Shown here: in pieces, positions 33,843 to 41,352 of the stretch
How positions within the stretch are numbered: position 1 is the first letter of the stretch
Layout of the letters: each line of letters opens with the position of its first letter
NCBI GenBank assembly: GCA_943372515.1
Contig: CALRYY010000005.1
Coordinates: forward strand, 22,416-86,415
DNA: 64,000 nucleotides
From: RAM1 sp943372515
GTDB lineage: Bacteria > Pseudomonadota > Gammaproteobacteria > Burkholderiales > Burkholderiaceae_C
Reading direction: 5' to 3'
Made by a program: the position numbers and the translations under genes
The notes under the pieces: generated by a model
What the model was told of the DNA's origin: nothing
Seen by the model: only the letters and a program-made list of their open reading frames with translations
The model's database searches: none

Positions 33843-35093
33843 TTATTTGGAAGCCGGCTTGGCAGGGGCGGATGCCGCGCTTGCAGGCGCTGAAGCAGCA
33901 GGGGCGGGCGCGGCCACCTGTACCGGCGCACCGGGGCCGATGCGCATGACGCCGTCCACGATCACCGATTCGCCCTGCTTCAGGCCGCCGTTCACCAGCC
34001 ACTGGTCGCCCACCTGTTCACCCACCTGCACGGGGCGCGCCTGGGCCTTGTTGTCTTCGACCACGTAAACAAACTTGCCCTGCGGGCCTTCGAGCACGGC
34101 ACGCGTGGGCACCTTGACTGCTGCGGGCCGCGTGGCGCCCTGCAGGCGCACGCGCACAAACTGACCGGGCTTGAGCAGGCCGTCGGCGTTGGGCACCTCG
34201 GCCTGCGCTTCGTTGGTGCCGGTGGAGGCCGACACGCGTGCGTCGGTGAACTGCAGCTTGCCCTTGCGCTTGAGCACGGTGCCGTCGGCCAGCACGACCT
34301 CCACATCAAACGCACCGCCCTTGGGCAGCACCAGGCGGCCGGCCTCGGCCTCTTGCCGCCAGCGCATCTGGTCGGTGTCGGCAATGCCAAAGCGGATCAA
34401 CGCCGGGTCGGTCTGGGTGATGGAGGTGAGCAGCACGGCGGGGCCGGAGACCAGCGTGCCCTCAGACACCTGCGAGCGGCCGATGACGCCGCCAATGGGT
34501 GCCTCGACCCGCGTGTAGCCCAGGTTCAACGCGGCTTCGGCGCGGCGGGCCTGCGCGCCCTTGAGGTCGGCGCGGGCGATGGCCTCGGCCGAGGTGGCGT
34601 CGTCAAAGTCTTTCTGGCTGACGGCCTTGGCCTCAAACAGCGGCTTCAGGCGCGCCTGGGTGCGCGTGGCCTGGCCCAGGCGGGCTTCGGCGGACGCCAC
34701 ATCGGCGTCGGCACGGTCCAGCACGGCCTTCAAGGGCGCAGGGTCCAGCGAATACAGCGACTGGCCACGCGACACCGACGTGCCTTCACGGAAATTGCGC
34801 TTGAGCAGGATGCCCGAGGTGCGGGCGCGCACCTCGACCTCGCGCGAGCCTGCGGCCTGGCCCACGTATTCGTAAGTGGCCGGCAGCGTGGCCAGCGACA
34901 CCTGCATGACCGACACGGGCGAAGGCGGCATGCCGCCGCCGGGCCCACCCGGTCCACCCTGCCCGCCACCGCCGCCACAGGCGGCCAGCGTCAGCGCTGC
35001 TACCGCAGTGACCAGTGAAAAGCGAAGGGAAAAAGAAAAACGGAACGCGGGGCGCGAAAGCGCAACAGGGTGCGCAACAGGTGCTGACGGCAT
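33843..35093 (-). CDS. RND efflux periplasmic adaptor (AcrA/MexA-like lipoprotein)
   Basis: Membrane fusion protein, 416 residues, lipoprotein leader ending LTLAACGGGG followed by a Gly/Pro linker. Order: beta-barrel/lipoyl half (SVMQVSLATLPATYEYVGQAAGSREVEVRARTSGIL), alpha-hairpin (DRADADVASAEARLGQATRTQARLKPLFEAKAVSQKDFDDATSAEAIARAD), lipoyl second half (LGYTRVEAPIGGVIGRSQVSEGTLV), barrel and membrane-proximal domain. It ends in an Ala/Pro-rich low-complexity tail (PAPAASAPASAASAPAKPASK). First gene of the operon. The 207-bp gap upstream shows no convincing repressor site. Confidence 0.93.
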   Translation of the reverse strand: MPSAPVAHPVALSRPAFRFSFSLRFSLVTAVAALTLAACGGGGGQGGPGGPGGGMPPSPVSVMQVSLATLPATYEYVGQAAGSREVEVRARTSGILLKRNFREGTSVSRGQSLYSLDPAPLKAVLDRADADVASAEARLGQATRTQARLKPLFEAKAVSQKDFDDATSAEAIARADLKGAQARRAEAALNLGYTRVEAPIGGVIGRSQVSEGTLVSGPAVLLTSITQTDPALIRFGIADTDQMRWRQEAEAGRLVLPKGGAFDVEVVLADGTVLKRKGKLQFTDARVSASTGTNEAQAEVPNADGLLKPGQFVRVRLQGATRPAAVKVPTRAVLEGPQGKFVYVVEDNKAQARPVQVGEQVGDQWLVNGGLKQGESVIVDGVMRIGPGAPVQVAAPAPAASAPASAASAPAKPASK

Positions 35094-35300
35094 GGCAGGG
35101 TTTGCAATTGTTAAGCGCTTTCAACACGCGCAGCCGGTAAGCCGCGGGCCGTAAAAAAAGCGCTCTGGGTTGGACCGGATCGGAGCGGTTGCGAAGTCTA
35201 CCGAATTAGTCGGATTTCTGCCGCGAGTGTCTCCGCCGGCCCGGCCTGAACCTGTCAGGAGGCCGTGTCAGCGGGCTGTCACCAGCCCTGCGCAGTGCCG

Positions 35301-35462
35301 TTAAACCCGAGCTGGCGCGCCCGGGGCACCGGGCAATTCAACCGGCGGCAAGGGGCCGCGTTCGTCCTGCGGCGCCGGTGGCACCGGCTTGGGATCAGCC
35401 GGTTTCGGGTCGGGTGTGAGCGGGGGTACCGGCTCGGGTGGGGGCATGTTGGGATCGGTCAT
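35301..35462 (-). CDS. Small proline-rich hypothetical protein (53 aa)
   Basis: An ATG at 35462 opens a 53-codon frame to TAA at 35301. The product starts MTDPNMPPPEPVPP, is about 40 per cent proline with repeated P-x-P steps (PDPKPADPKPVPP), and ends GAPGAPARV. No signal peptide or membrane segment. It starts 12 bases after the stop of a second small acidic/proline-rich gene on the same strand, so the two look like a minimal operon. Function unknown. The clean frame, start codon and tandem arrangement support it; compositional bias alone could mislead. Confidence 0.5.
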   Translation of the reverse strand: MTDPNMPPPEPVPPLTPDPKPADPKPVPPAPQDERGPLPPVELPGAPGAPARV

Positions 35463-35474
35463 GGGGGCTTCCAT

Positions 35475-35729
35475 TCAACGACGGGGGTCGGCGCCATCGG
35501 CAATACCGGGGCCGGTGTCAACGACCGGGTCGGCCTCTTCATCTTCAATATCCGCCGCCGTCACTTCGGTGTCGGTGGGCAGCTGGGGGCGGCGGCGCAT
35601 GTCGGTGTCGCGCGGGTTGGGCTCGGCTTCGGGCTGGCCGTTGCCCGCCTCTTCAGGCTGGGGCAGTTTTTTGTCTTCGGGCGTTGGGGTCATGATGCCG
35701 GCGCTGGGGGGTGTGGGGTCGATGGGCAT
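35475..35729 (-). CDS. Small acidic proline-rich hypothetical protein (84 aa)
   Basis: 84 residues from the ATG at 35729 (MPIDPTPPSAGIMTPTPED), preceded by GGAG at a suitable distance. Rich in Pro, Asp and Glu, with no hydrophobic core: probably an intrinsically disordered protein (RDTDMRRRPQLPTDTEVTAADIEDEEADPVVDTGPG). The in-frame extension upstream to 35849 lacks a plausible start and crosses the ArsR promoter, so the shorter form is preferred. I do not recognise a family. Confidence 0.55.
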   Translation of the reverse strand: MPIDPTPPSAGIMTPTPEDKKLPQPEEAGNGQPEAEPNPRDTDMRRRPQLPTDTEVTAADIEDEEADPVVDTGPGIADGADPRR

Positions 35730-35830
35730 GGCGCAATCTCCTATGAGGTTGACTGTGCGCCGACGCCTGGCCCCAGGGCTGCGGACGACAGGCCGTCTGC
35801 GTGTCAGCCGGGCCTGACATCCCACTTCAT

Positions 35831-35886
35831 TCAACCAAATAGTTGACAAAATGCGGCAACGCGCGAATAATCAACTACATGGTTGA
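35831..35886 (+). promoter_or_regulatory. ArsR-type promoter with two palindromic operators
   Basis: TTGACA (35843-35848), 17-base spacer, AATAAT (35866-35871), an almost consensus sigma-70 promoter. Two copies of TCAAC-N6-GTTGA, at 35831-35846 (over the -35 box) and 35871-35886 (over the -10 box and start codon), are exactly 40 bases apart, about four helical turns. Transcription should begin near 35878, one base before the ATG, so the mRNA is probably leaderless. Confidence 0.75.
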
Positions 35887-36232
35887 ATATTTAATACCCC
35901 CTGCCCTGCTGCCCACCCAGCTGGACGCCGTGTTTCACGCCCTGGCCGACCAGACCCGCCGCGCCATGGTGCAGCGGCTGGCGCAGTCGGCCTGCACGGT
36001 GAGCGAGCTGGCGCGGCCGTTTGCCATGTCTTTGGCGGCGGCGTCCAAACACCTGCGCGTGCTGGAGGGCGCCGGCCTGGTGCACCGCCGGGTAGAAGGC
36101 CGCCAGCATTTCTGCAGCCTGGACGCCGCTGCGCTGCGCAGCGCGCAAGACTGGCTGCGCTATTACGAACAGTACTGGTCAGAGAGCTTTGACGCGCTGG
36201 ACCGGATTGCAACCCAGGAGCCCCGCCCATGA
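35879..36232 (+). CDS. ArsR-family transcriptional repressor
   Basis: Winged-helix repressor, 117 residues from the ATG at 35879. HTH core: LDAVFHALADQTRRAMVQRLAQSACTVSELARPFAMSLAAASKHLRVLEGAGLVHRRVEGRQH. The metal-binding ELCVCDL cysteines of ArsR/SmtB are missing (here SACTVSEL keeps one Cys), which fits the metal-independent subgroup that pairs with SRPBCC proteins. The gene overlaps the following AHSA1 gene by four bases. Two identical operator palindromes cover its promoter, so it is probably autoregulated. Confidence 0.93.
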   Translation: MVEYLIPPALLPTQLDAVFHALADQTRRAMVQRLAQSACTVSELARPFAMSLAAASKHLRVLEGAGLVHRRVEGRQHFCSLDAAALRSAQDWLRYYEQYWSESFDALDRIATQEPRP

Positions 36233-36705
36233 CCACCCCTAACCCAACGTCCACCCCGCTCACCCTGACCCTGCACCGCCACATTGCCGCGCCGCCCGAG
36301 CGCGTGTTTGACCTGTGGACGCAAGACCCTGCCCGGCCGGAAGACTTCTGGGGCCCGCCGGGCTTTACCCTGGTGCGGCGCGAGGCCACGCTGGCGCCCG
36401 GCGGGCGCTGGCTGATCGAGATGCGCGCGCCCGACGGCACGGTGATGCGCAACGGCGGCGAATACCGCGCCATTGAGCGCCCTGGCTACCTGGAGATGAC
36501 CCACGCCTGGCTGGACGAGGCCGGCCAGCGCGCCAGCCCCGAAACCGTGGTGCGCATCCGGCTGAGCGCCAGCGGCCATGGCACGGACATGCACTTTGAA
36601 CAGACCGGCTTTGGCACCGTGGCCGAACGCGATGGCCACGGCGTGGGCTGGGGTCAGGCGTTTGATGCGCTGGCGCAGGCTGCCGCCGCCGCTGCGGCGG
36701 CCTAG
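36229..36705 (+). CDS. SRPBCC/AHSA1-family protein
   Basis: A 158-residue START-like fold protein of the AHSA1 (activator of Hsp90 ATPase homologue) family: LTLHRHIAAPPERVFDLWTQDPARPEDFWGPPGFT at the N-terminus and a poly-Ala C-terminus (QAAAAAAAA). These proteins bind small hydrophobic ligands. The ATG overlaps the ArsR stop. ArsR-AHSA1 pairs are widespread, and the AHSA1 protein may act with the regulator's ligand response. Physiological ligand unknown. Confidence 0.9.
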   Translation: MTTPNPTSTPLTLTLHRHIAAPPERVFDLWTQDPARPEDFWGPPGFTLVRREATLAPGGRWLIEMRAPDGTVMRNGGEYRAIERPGYLEMTHAWLDEAGQRASPETVVRIRLSASGHGTDMHFEQTGFGTVAERDGHGVGWGQAFDALAQAAAAAAAA

Positions 36706-37598
36706 GTCAGGTTCGCCTTGAAGAAACCCACGGTGCGCTCCCACGCCAGTTTGGCGGCCGCCGCGTCATAACGCGGCGTGGTGTCGTTGTTGAAGCCGTG
36801 CTGGGTGCCGGGGTACTGGTGCATGGTGTGCCTGACGCCCGCAGCCTTCAGCGCGGCTTCGTAGGCCGGCCAGGCCGCGTTGATGCGCTCGTCCACAGCG
36901 GCCAGCTGCACCATCAGCGGCGCCTTGACCTTGGCCGCCTCTTCGGGTGCGGGGCTGTTGCCGTAAAACGGGACGCCCGCGCTCAGGTCAGGCAGCCGGG
37001 TGGCCAGCCAGTGCACGATGCCCCCGCCGTAGCAAAAGCCCACCGCGCCCATCTTGCCGTTGCCGTCGGCGCGTGCGCGCAGCCAGGCCACGGCGGCCAG
37101 AAAGTCTTCACGCGTTTTGGCCTGGTCCAGCGTGGCAAAGGCGGCGCGCGCCTTGTCTTCGTCACCAGGGTAGCCGCCCAGCGGCGTCAAGGCATCGGGC
37201 GCAAACGCCATGAAGCCGTCCAGCGCCAGGCGGCGCGTGATGTCTTCAATGTGCGGATTCAGGCCGCGGTTTTCATGGATGACCAACACCATGGGCAGCC
37301 GGGTCGTGCCCGCAGACGCAGGGCGCGCCAGGTAACCCCGGATGCTGCCCGAGCCCGTGGGTGAAGGCACCGTGAACCATTCCAGCTTGAGCCGTGCGTC
37401 GTCTGCGCGCACCTGCTGGCCGGCGGCGAAATTGGGGCTGAGCGCCGCCAGCAGCGCCGCCGCTGTGACACCGGCTTTGGCAAAACGCTGCGCCTGGCTC
37501 AAAAAACCGCGCCGGTCCAGATCGCCATGCACGTAGGCGTCAAAGAGGATCAGCAGCTCCTGGTCAAAGTCTTGCGCGGTGAGGCGGGGGTGGGGCAT
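36702..37598 (-). CDS. Dienelactone hydrolase family protein
   Basis: Alpha/beta hydrolase of the dienelactone hydrolase family (YghX-like), 298 residues. Catalytic triad candidates: Cys in GFCYGGGIVHW (nucleophile elbow), Asp in LAAVDERINAAW, His in PGTQHGFNND. The N-terminal region carries DRRGFLSQAQRFAKAGVTAAALLAALSPNFAAG, resembling a Tat-type leader placed about 30 residues in, so export is uncertain. Convergent with the AHSA1 gene, overlapping its end by four bases. Confidence 0.88.
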   Translation of the reverse strand: MPHPRLTAQDFDQELLILFDAYVHGDLDRRGFLSQAQRFAKAGVTAAALLAALSPNFAAGQQVRADDARLKLEWFTVPSPTGSGSIRGYLARPASAGTTRLPMVLVIHENRGLNPHIEDITRRLALDGFMAFAPDALTPLGGYPGDEDKARAAFATLDQAKTREDFLAAVAWLRARADGNGKMGAVGFCYGGGIVHWLATRLPDLSAGVPFYGNSPAPEEAAKVKAPLMVQLAAVDERINAAWPAYEAALKAAGVRHTMHQYPGTQHGFNNDTTPRYDAAAAKLAWERTVGFFKANLT

Positions 37599-37759
37599 GG
37601 CGGCTCCTGAAGGGTGCGGAAACCGGAGCTTACTCTTGACGCGTCATTCATGCGAACCAGCCGATGACGCGGGGTGATGTGCCACCAGATTCCGCCGCCA
37701 GCATAGCAACACCGCGCCGTGAATGGGGCGCACAATGAACCTCCACCCTCGGAGATTCC

Positions 37760-37897
37760 ATGAACCTCGTTCCCCACATCGGGCCTGTCGCCGCCCTGGT
37801 TGCCGGCATCCTGATCCTGGTCATGCCGCGGCTGCTCAATTACATCGTCGCGGTCTACCTGATCATCATCGGGGTGCTGGGCCTGATTGGCCGCTAG
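37760..37897 (+). CDS. DUF3096-like small membrane protein (45 aa)
   Basis: A 45-residue peptide with two membrane segments: PVAALVAGILILVMPRLLNYIV and VYLIIIGVLGLIGR. The pattern matches the DUF3096 family of tiny membrane proteins as I know it. GGAG at 37751-37754 lies a proper distance before the ATG. It stands alone between a leftward hydrolase and the leftward Fic gene. Function unknown. Confidence 0.75.
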   Translation: MNLVPHIGPVAALVAGILILVMPRLLNYIVAVYLIIIGVLGLIGR

Positions 37898-37924
37898 GCT
37901 TGCTGTGCGTGTAGCGCGCACTCC

Positions 37925-39469
37925 CTATTCGATGATGGGAACCGGCTCCCGCCCTTCAAAGGCCGATTGCACGGCTTCGACCATGCGCAAGGCAAGCAAC
38001 CGGTCATCGAGCTGCGGGTACTCCCGCACCAGTTTGCCTGACACCTGCCAGCTGTTGTCCTTGATCGAACGGATGATGCGGGCGGCATCAGGGTCCGGCA
38101 TCTCCATCACGTCCTTGATCCGTCGCTGGGCAAGCTGGAATTCCAGCATCACCCGCGCCTCCTGCGCCATCTCGTTGCGGATCGTGTGCGTAACCAGCCT
38201 GGCCGTGTAGATCGCGTGCCCGGTCAGGTCGGGGTAACGCCACGCGTGGTTGGCATCTGCATAGTCGTCAAAAACAAGGTTCGATTTCACACCGTCGGCA
38301 TAGGTGATCAGCGAGCCGAACCGGTGTGCCTCGGCATACCGCCGCATGAATGGCCGGGAGAAGGACTCCAGCGTCCGGTCGTAGCCATGCCCGAACTCGC
38401 GGGTGTTCGTGATGCCTGCCGACACCGGGAGAATGATGCCCTTGGGCACCGCGCCGTCGCGCTGTAACGTGTCGTTGATCAGGAACCGGTGGATTCGGCC
38501 ATTGCCGTCACTCATGGGGTGCACATAGACGAAACCGAAAGCAATGGCAGCGGCACGCGCCAGCGCCTCCTGGCCACGAGTGGCACGCTCGAACTCGATC
38601 AGTCCGTCGCGCATCCCGGCCACATCATCGAAATGGGGAGCGATGTAGTGGACGATGTCACCGTGGATGCTGGACTGGCCCACGAAGACCGGCGAACGGC
38701 GAAGGCCCATGCTGAGTGCAGCATCACCCAGGATGCCCCCTTGCAGCAACTGCAGGCTCGCGTCAGACATCGGATCGGGGATCTTGCCGCAATGCTCTCC
38801 GATGACGTGCGCGAAACGCTTGATGCGGTCGGTCTTGTCTGCTTCGTTTTCGATGACAAAGCTGGCCCGCGACTCCTTGAGCGTCAGCCAGGCAGCAGCC
38901 CTCATCAACACGTCTTCGCCAAACTCGCTGTCGAGCTCAGCCAGCGCCGCAGCGGGATCGAATGTCAACGCCTCTTGCAGCGCTGCTGTCCTGCGCACTA
39001 TCGGACAGAAGTTCTTGTTGCCTGGCAGGTTGTTGTCCACGCGCCAGCGTTTGTCGCGCAGCGCCTGCGTGCGCGTCAGGTACGCCGTGGCATCCACGGC
39101 GGGGATGTAGGCGCCGTTGGTGAGGTCGGGCACGTCCAGGCGAGTCCCGGTCAGCCATTCGTAGAAGAACCCCGCGCGGCGGGCGTACTTGCCTGTGGGT
39201 TCCTGCCGGCACCAGGCGGCGATGGGCTCGGGGCCGGTGGCGGCAAACAGCCGGGCAAAGAACTCCAGGTGCACCTCCTCGTACTTGAGGCCGAACCCGA
39301 AGTGGCCCGCAAAGCTGTCCTGCGGGCTGTATCCCGGGGTGTACTGGTTCTGGTCCAGCTCTGGAGAATGCTTGCTGAACCGGGTCGTGCCAATGCTAGC
39401 CACCACGCGCAATGGTTGCGCAAGTTGAAGTCCGTGCGTTGCCTCCAGCGCCTTGAAACCCACATGCAT
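37925..39469 (-). CDS. Fic-domain protein, class II (N-terminal inhibitory helix)
   Basis: Predicted AMP-transferase of the Fic family; the active-site loop is HPMSDGNGRIHRF (HPFx[D/E]GN[G/K]R type). A class II inhibitory motif [S/T]xxxE[G/N] is present upstream as SFVIEN, so activity should be autoinhibited in cis. 514 residues from the ATG at 39469 (MHVGFKALEATHG). An in-frame TTG at 39571 would add a hydrophobic stretch, but that DNA is AT-rich and looks intergenic. The C-terminal part may carry a winged helix (LVTHTIRNEMAQEARVMLEFQLAQRRIKDV). First gene of the accessory island; target unknown. Confidence 0.9.
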   Translation of the reverse strand: MHVGFKALEATHGLQLAQPLRVVASIGTTRFSKHSPELDQNQYTPGYSPQDSFAGHFGFGLKYEEVHLEFFARLFAATGPEPIAAWCRQEPTGKYARRAGFFYEWLTGTRLDVPDLTNGAYIPAVDATAYLTRTQALRDKRWRVDNNLPGNKNFCPIVRRTAALQEALTFDPAAALAELDSEFGEDVLMRAAAWLTLKESRASFVIENEADKTDRIKRFAHVIGEHCGKIPDPMSDASLQLLQGGILGDAALSMGLRRSPVFVGQSSIHGDIVHYIAPHFDDVAGMRDGLIEFERATRGQEALARAAAIAFGFVYVHPMSDGNGRIHRFLINDTLQRDGAVPKGIILPVSAGITNTREFGHGYDRTLESFSRPFMRRYAEAHRFGSLITYADGVKSNLVFDDYADANHAWRYPDLTGHAIYTARLVTHTIRNEMAQEARVMLEFQLAQRRIKDVMEMPDPDAARIIRSIKDNSWQVSGKLVREYPQLDDRLLALRMVEAVQSAFEGREPVPIIE

Positions 39470-39733
39470 GTTACGTAAATCCGATGTACAGAGTGCGAAA
39501 ACGATAAAAAGAGCCAGCAATAGCCCCATAACGATATGAGGCACTGTTACACAAAAGCCTCTTTCGGACAATCAAAATGCCATCGAATAAGGATAAATGT
39601 ACGAAAACAGTACAAAATAGGCTTGGCAGCACCAAAATAGCCAACAACAGGAGCCCAAGAGTGAAATCACTCGTACTGTTGCTTTTCCCCTCCTTTTATT
39701 GATGAGTAACTAATAAATGCAACAGGCTCCGGC
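39470..39733. promoter_or_regulatory. AT-rich divergent intergenic region with operator-like palindrome
   Basis: Markedly more AT-rich than its surroundings. Contains TGTAC (39598-39602), 7-base spacer, GTACA (39610-39614), between the divergent Fic and AbiEi genes. No RNA gene or credible small ORF was seen. The palindrome is a candidate site for AbiEi-type autoregulation. Confidence 0.4.
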
Positions 39734-40348
39734 ATGGCCTCGCCTGCCCCAACATTCGAACAAGCCGTCCTGGCGCTAGCCGGACAACAGCCACTGCTGC
39801 GCGCGCGCGATCTGGCCGAGCATGGCCTGCCCACGGTGGCACTCAGCCGGCTGGTCGCCACAGGCAAGCTGGAACGAATCGCCCGAGGCGTCTACAGCCT
39901 GCCGGGGAGAACACTGAGCGAGCACCGCTCGCTGGCAGAGGTAGCCCTTCGCGCGCCGCAGGGCATCGTCTGCCTGCTGTCGGCGCTGCGCGTTCATGGG
40001 ATCGGCACGCAAGCGCCGTTTGAAGTGTGGATTGCCATCCCCCGCAATTCACCGACACCCCGGCTCGACCAGCCCGCGCTGCGCGCCATCCGCATGTCGG
40101 ACCCCGCACTGTCCGAAGGGGTCGAACCCATGCAGATCGACGGTGTCAGCGTTCCGGTCTTCAACGCCGCCAAGACCATTGCCGACTGCTTTAAATTCCG
40201 CAACAAAATCGGCCTGGACGTGGCCCTGGAAGCGCTGCGCGACGGATGGTCGCAGCGCAAGGTGACAGTCGATGCGCTCTGGCACTACGCCACGATCAAT
40301 CGCGTAGCCAATGTGATGCGCCCCTACCTCGAAAGCGTGACGACGTGA
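39734..40348 (+). CDS. AbiEi-type antitoxin (type IV toxin-antitoxin, winged-helix regulator)
   Basis: Antitoxin and transcriptional regulator of the AbiE system, 204 residues. N-terminal winged helix: QPLLRARDLAEHGLPTVALSRLVATGKLERIARGVYSLPG; C-terminal AbiEi domain: GIVCLLSALRVHGIGTQAPFEVWIAIPRN and AAKTIADCFKFRNKIGLDVALEALRD. Intact, with its stop overlapping the GTG of the toxin remnant. Because the toxin gene is broken, this antitoxin is an orphan here. AbiE systems abort phage infection. Confidence 0.9.
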   Translation: MASPAPTFEQAVLALAGQQPLLRARDLAEHGLPTVALSRLVATGKLERIARGVYSLPGRTLSEHRSLAEVALRAPQGIVCLLSALRVHGIGTQAPFEVWIAIPRNSPTPRLDQPALRAIRMSDPALSEGVEPMQIDGVSVPVFNAAKTIADCFKFRNKIGLDVALEALRDGWSQRKVTVDALWHYATINRVANVMRPYLESVTT

Positions 40349-40724
40349 GCCGCAACATCGCAGCATCGATCCGCGCCCGCCTGAAGCAACACGCGGATGC
40401 CAGGAAGCAAGACTTTGACCTGACGCTCACTCACTATGGCCTTGAAAGGCTGCTGTACCGGGTGCCGACGCTGCGCGCCAGCCAAATCGTGTGCTGGCCG
40501 AAGCGGCGCAGGCCACCTTCGAGCGTCGAGGCATGGCTGTGCCCGCCGGATTGCCCGCTGGCCTGACGGATGAATTCGCGCTCGATCCTTCGCGGCAAAA
40601 GCTGTGGCATGCGTTCCTTAAGAAGAATGAGCTGGCCCCCGAACACCTGCCTGCCATCGTGGAGCGACTACGGGTAGCCTTGGGTCAGAGCGGTCTGATG
40701 AAAAACGCGCCGCAGGCACAGTGA
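40345..40724 (+). pseudogene. AbiEii toxin (nucleotidyltransferase), internally deleted
   Basis: The GTG at 40345 overlaps the antitoxin stop, as expected for AbiEii. The N-terminal 40 residues are normal (SRNIAASIRARLKQHADARK, HYGLERLLYRV), then the frame jumps near 40467-40490 straight to a C-terminal AbiEii segment in another frame (AEAAQATFERRG, LDPSRQKLWHAFLKKN). Total 380 bases against about 900 for a complete gene. The whole nucleotidyltransferase core with its catalytic GS/D motifs is gone, so the toxin should be inactive. Confidence 0.85.
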
Positions 40725-40772
40725 CTTTGCGTCCGTCGCCCATAACTCGCCCAGGTAGGGAGTGCGGCTTAC

Positions 40773-40814
40773 CCTCAGAGAGTTGAGCGTCCTCAAAAAT
40801 GCGGGGCGGTTCAG
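40773..40814 (+). repeat. IS-end-like repeat, left copy flanking the two-gene cassette
   Basis: GTTGAGCG-TCCTCAAAAATGCGGGGCGGTTCAG region; closely similar in the same orientation to 42452-42485. The sequence ends in GGCGGTTCAG, like the terminal repeats of IS3-type elements. No transposase remains next to it. Confidence 0.6.
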
Positions 40815-40896
40815 GTAAACCATGTGCAGACCTCGCTAGCTCATCTGTTACAACTAGTTCCGTTAACGAATTTTTGGTGCGCTGCGCCAAAGTCCC

Positions 40897-41352
40897 ATGC
40901 CGAAGCCGGACTTTCCACCCCTGCTGCCTCCGGGAGTTCACGCCAGGAGCGATCTACAGATATTCGCTTTGGCGGTGAGCCCCTTTCCGGCCGACGCCAA
41001 AAGAGCGTGGCATTACGCTCGGTTCAACGAGTGGATGGAACGGCTACGCCGGCTAGGTATCGGGGGGATTTTGTGGGTGGATGGCTCGTTTCTGACGGAA
41101 AAGCCCGGCCCAGGCGATATTGATGTGGTCCTTTGGAACCCGATGAGTTCACGTTCCTTGGGTGCGGCTGCGCAAAAGGACGTTCACGACCTTATCGACC
41201 CTGCAGTGGCCCGGATGCTCTACGGTTTAGACCTGTACGTGGAATCTCCCACGGCAGCCGATCTCATTCACAGAAAGGCATACTGGAAAGGCTTTTTCGG
41301 TTATTGCCATGATGAAGTCACCGCCAAAGGTTTTGCCGAGGTGCCTCTATGA
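40897..41352 (+). CDS. Minimal nucleotidyltransferase-fold protein (DUF6932-like)
   Basis: A 151-residue protein with a polymerase-beta-type nucleotidyltransferase signature: V-D-G63-S64-F ... D74-I-D76 (GS followed after 9 residues by DxD), in a short context like antitoxin/toxin MNT proteins. The rest is helical (AWHYARFNEWMERLRRL; AAAQKDVHDLIDPAVARMLYG). The ATG of the next gene overlaps its stop (ATGA), so the two act together. It is not related to the AbiEii remnant in sequence order. Assignment to DUF6932 is from memory and tentative; toxin, antitoxin or defence effector roles are all possible. Confidence 0.7.
   Translation: MPKPDFPPLLPPGVHARSDLQIFALAVSPFPADAKRAWHYARFNEWMERLRRLGIGGILWVDGSFLTEKPGPGDIDVVLWNPMSSRSLGAAAQKDVHDLIDPAVARMLYGLDLYVESPTAADLIHRKAYWKGFFGYCHDEVTAKGFAEVPL

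Noticed and set aside
31698..33893. A 731-codon rightward frame antisense to the RND pump
   Set aside because: It is a shadow of a clear AcrB-type gene, rich in His and Gln, with no ribosome binding site or domain.
35265..35846. A 193-codon rightward frame opposite the small proline-rich genes
   Set aside because: It is Gly/Val/Arg-rich as expected for the complement of proline/aspartate codons, has no ribosome binding site and runs into the ArsR promoter.
38489..39478. A 329-codon rightward frame antisense to the Fic gene
   Set aside because: The leftward frame contains the full Fic motif and inhibitory motif; the antisense product has none.
39470..39571. N-terminal extension of the Fic protein from a TTG with a hydrophobic segment
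   Set aside because: The DNA is AT-rich like the intergenic gap, the start is TTG without a ribosome binding site, and MHVGFKAL fits the expected N-terminus of such Fic proteins. Kept only as an alternative.
40246..40566. A separate 106-codon gene overlapping the AbiEi end
   Set aside because: Its middle part is the N-terminus of the AbiEii remnant and its start lies inside AbiEi out of frame; it is explained by the deleted toxin gene.
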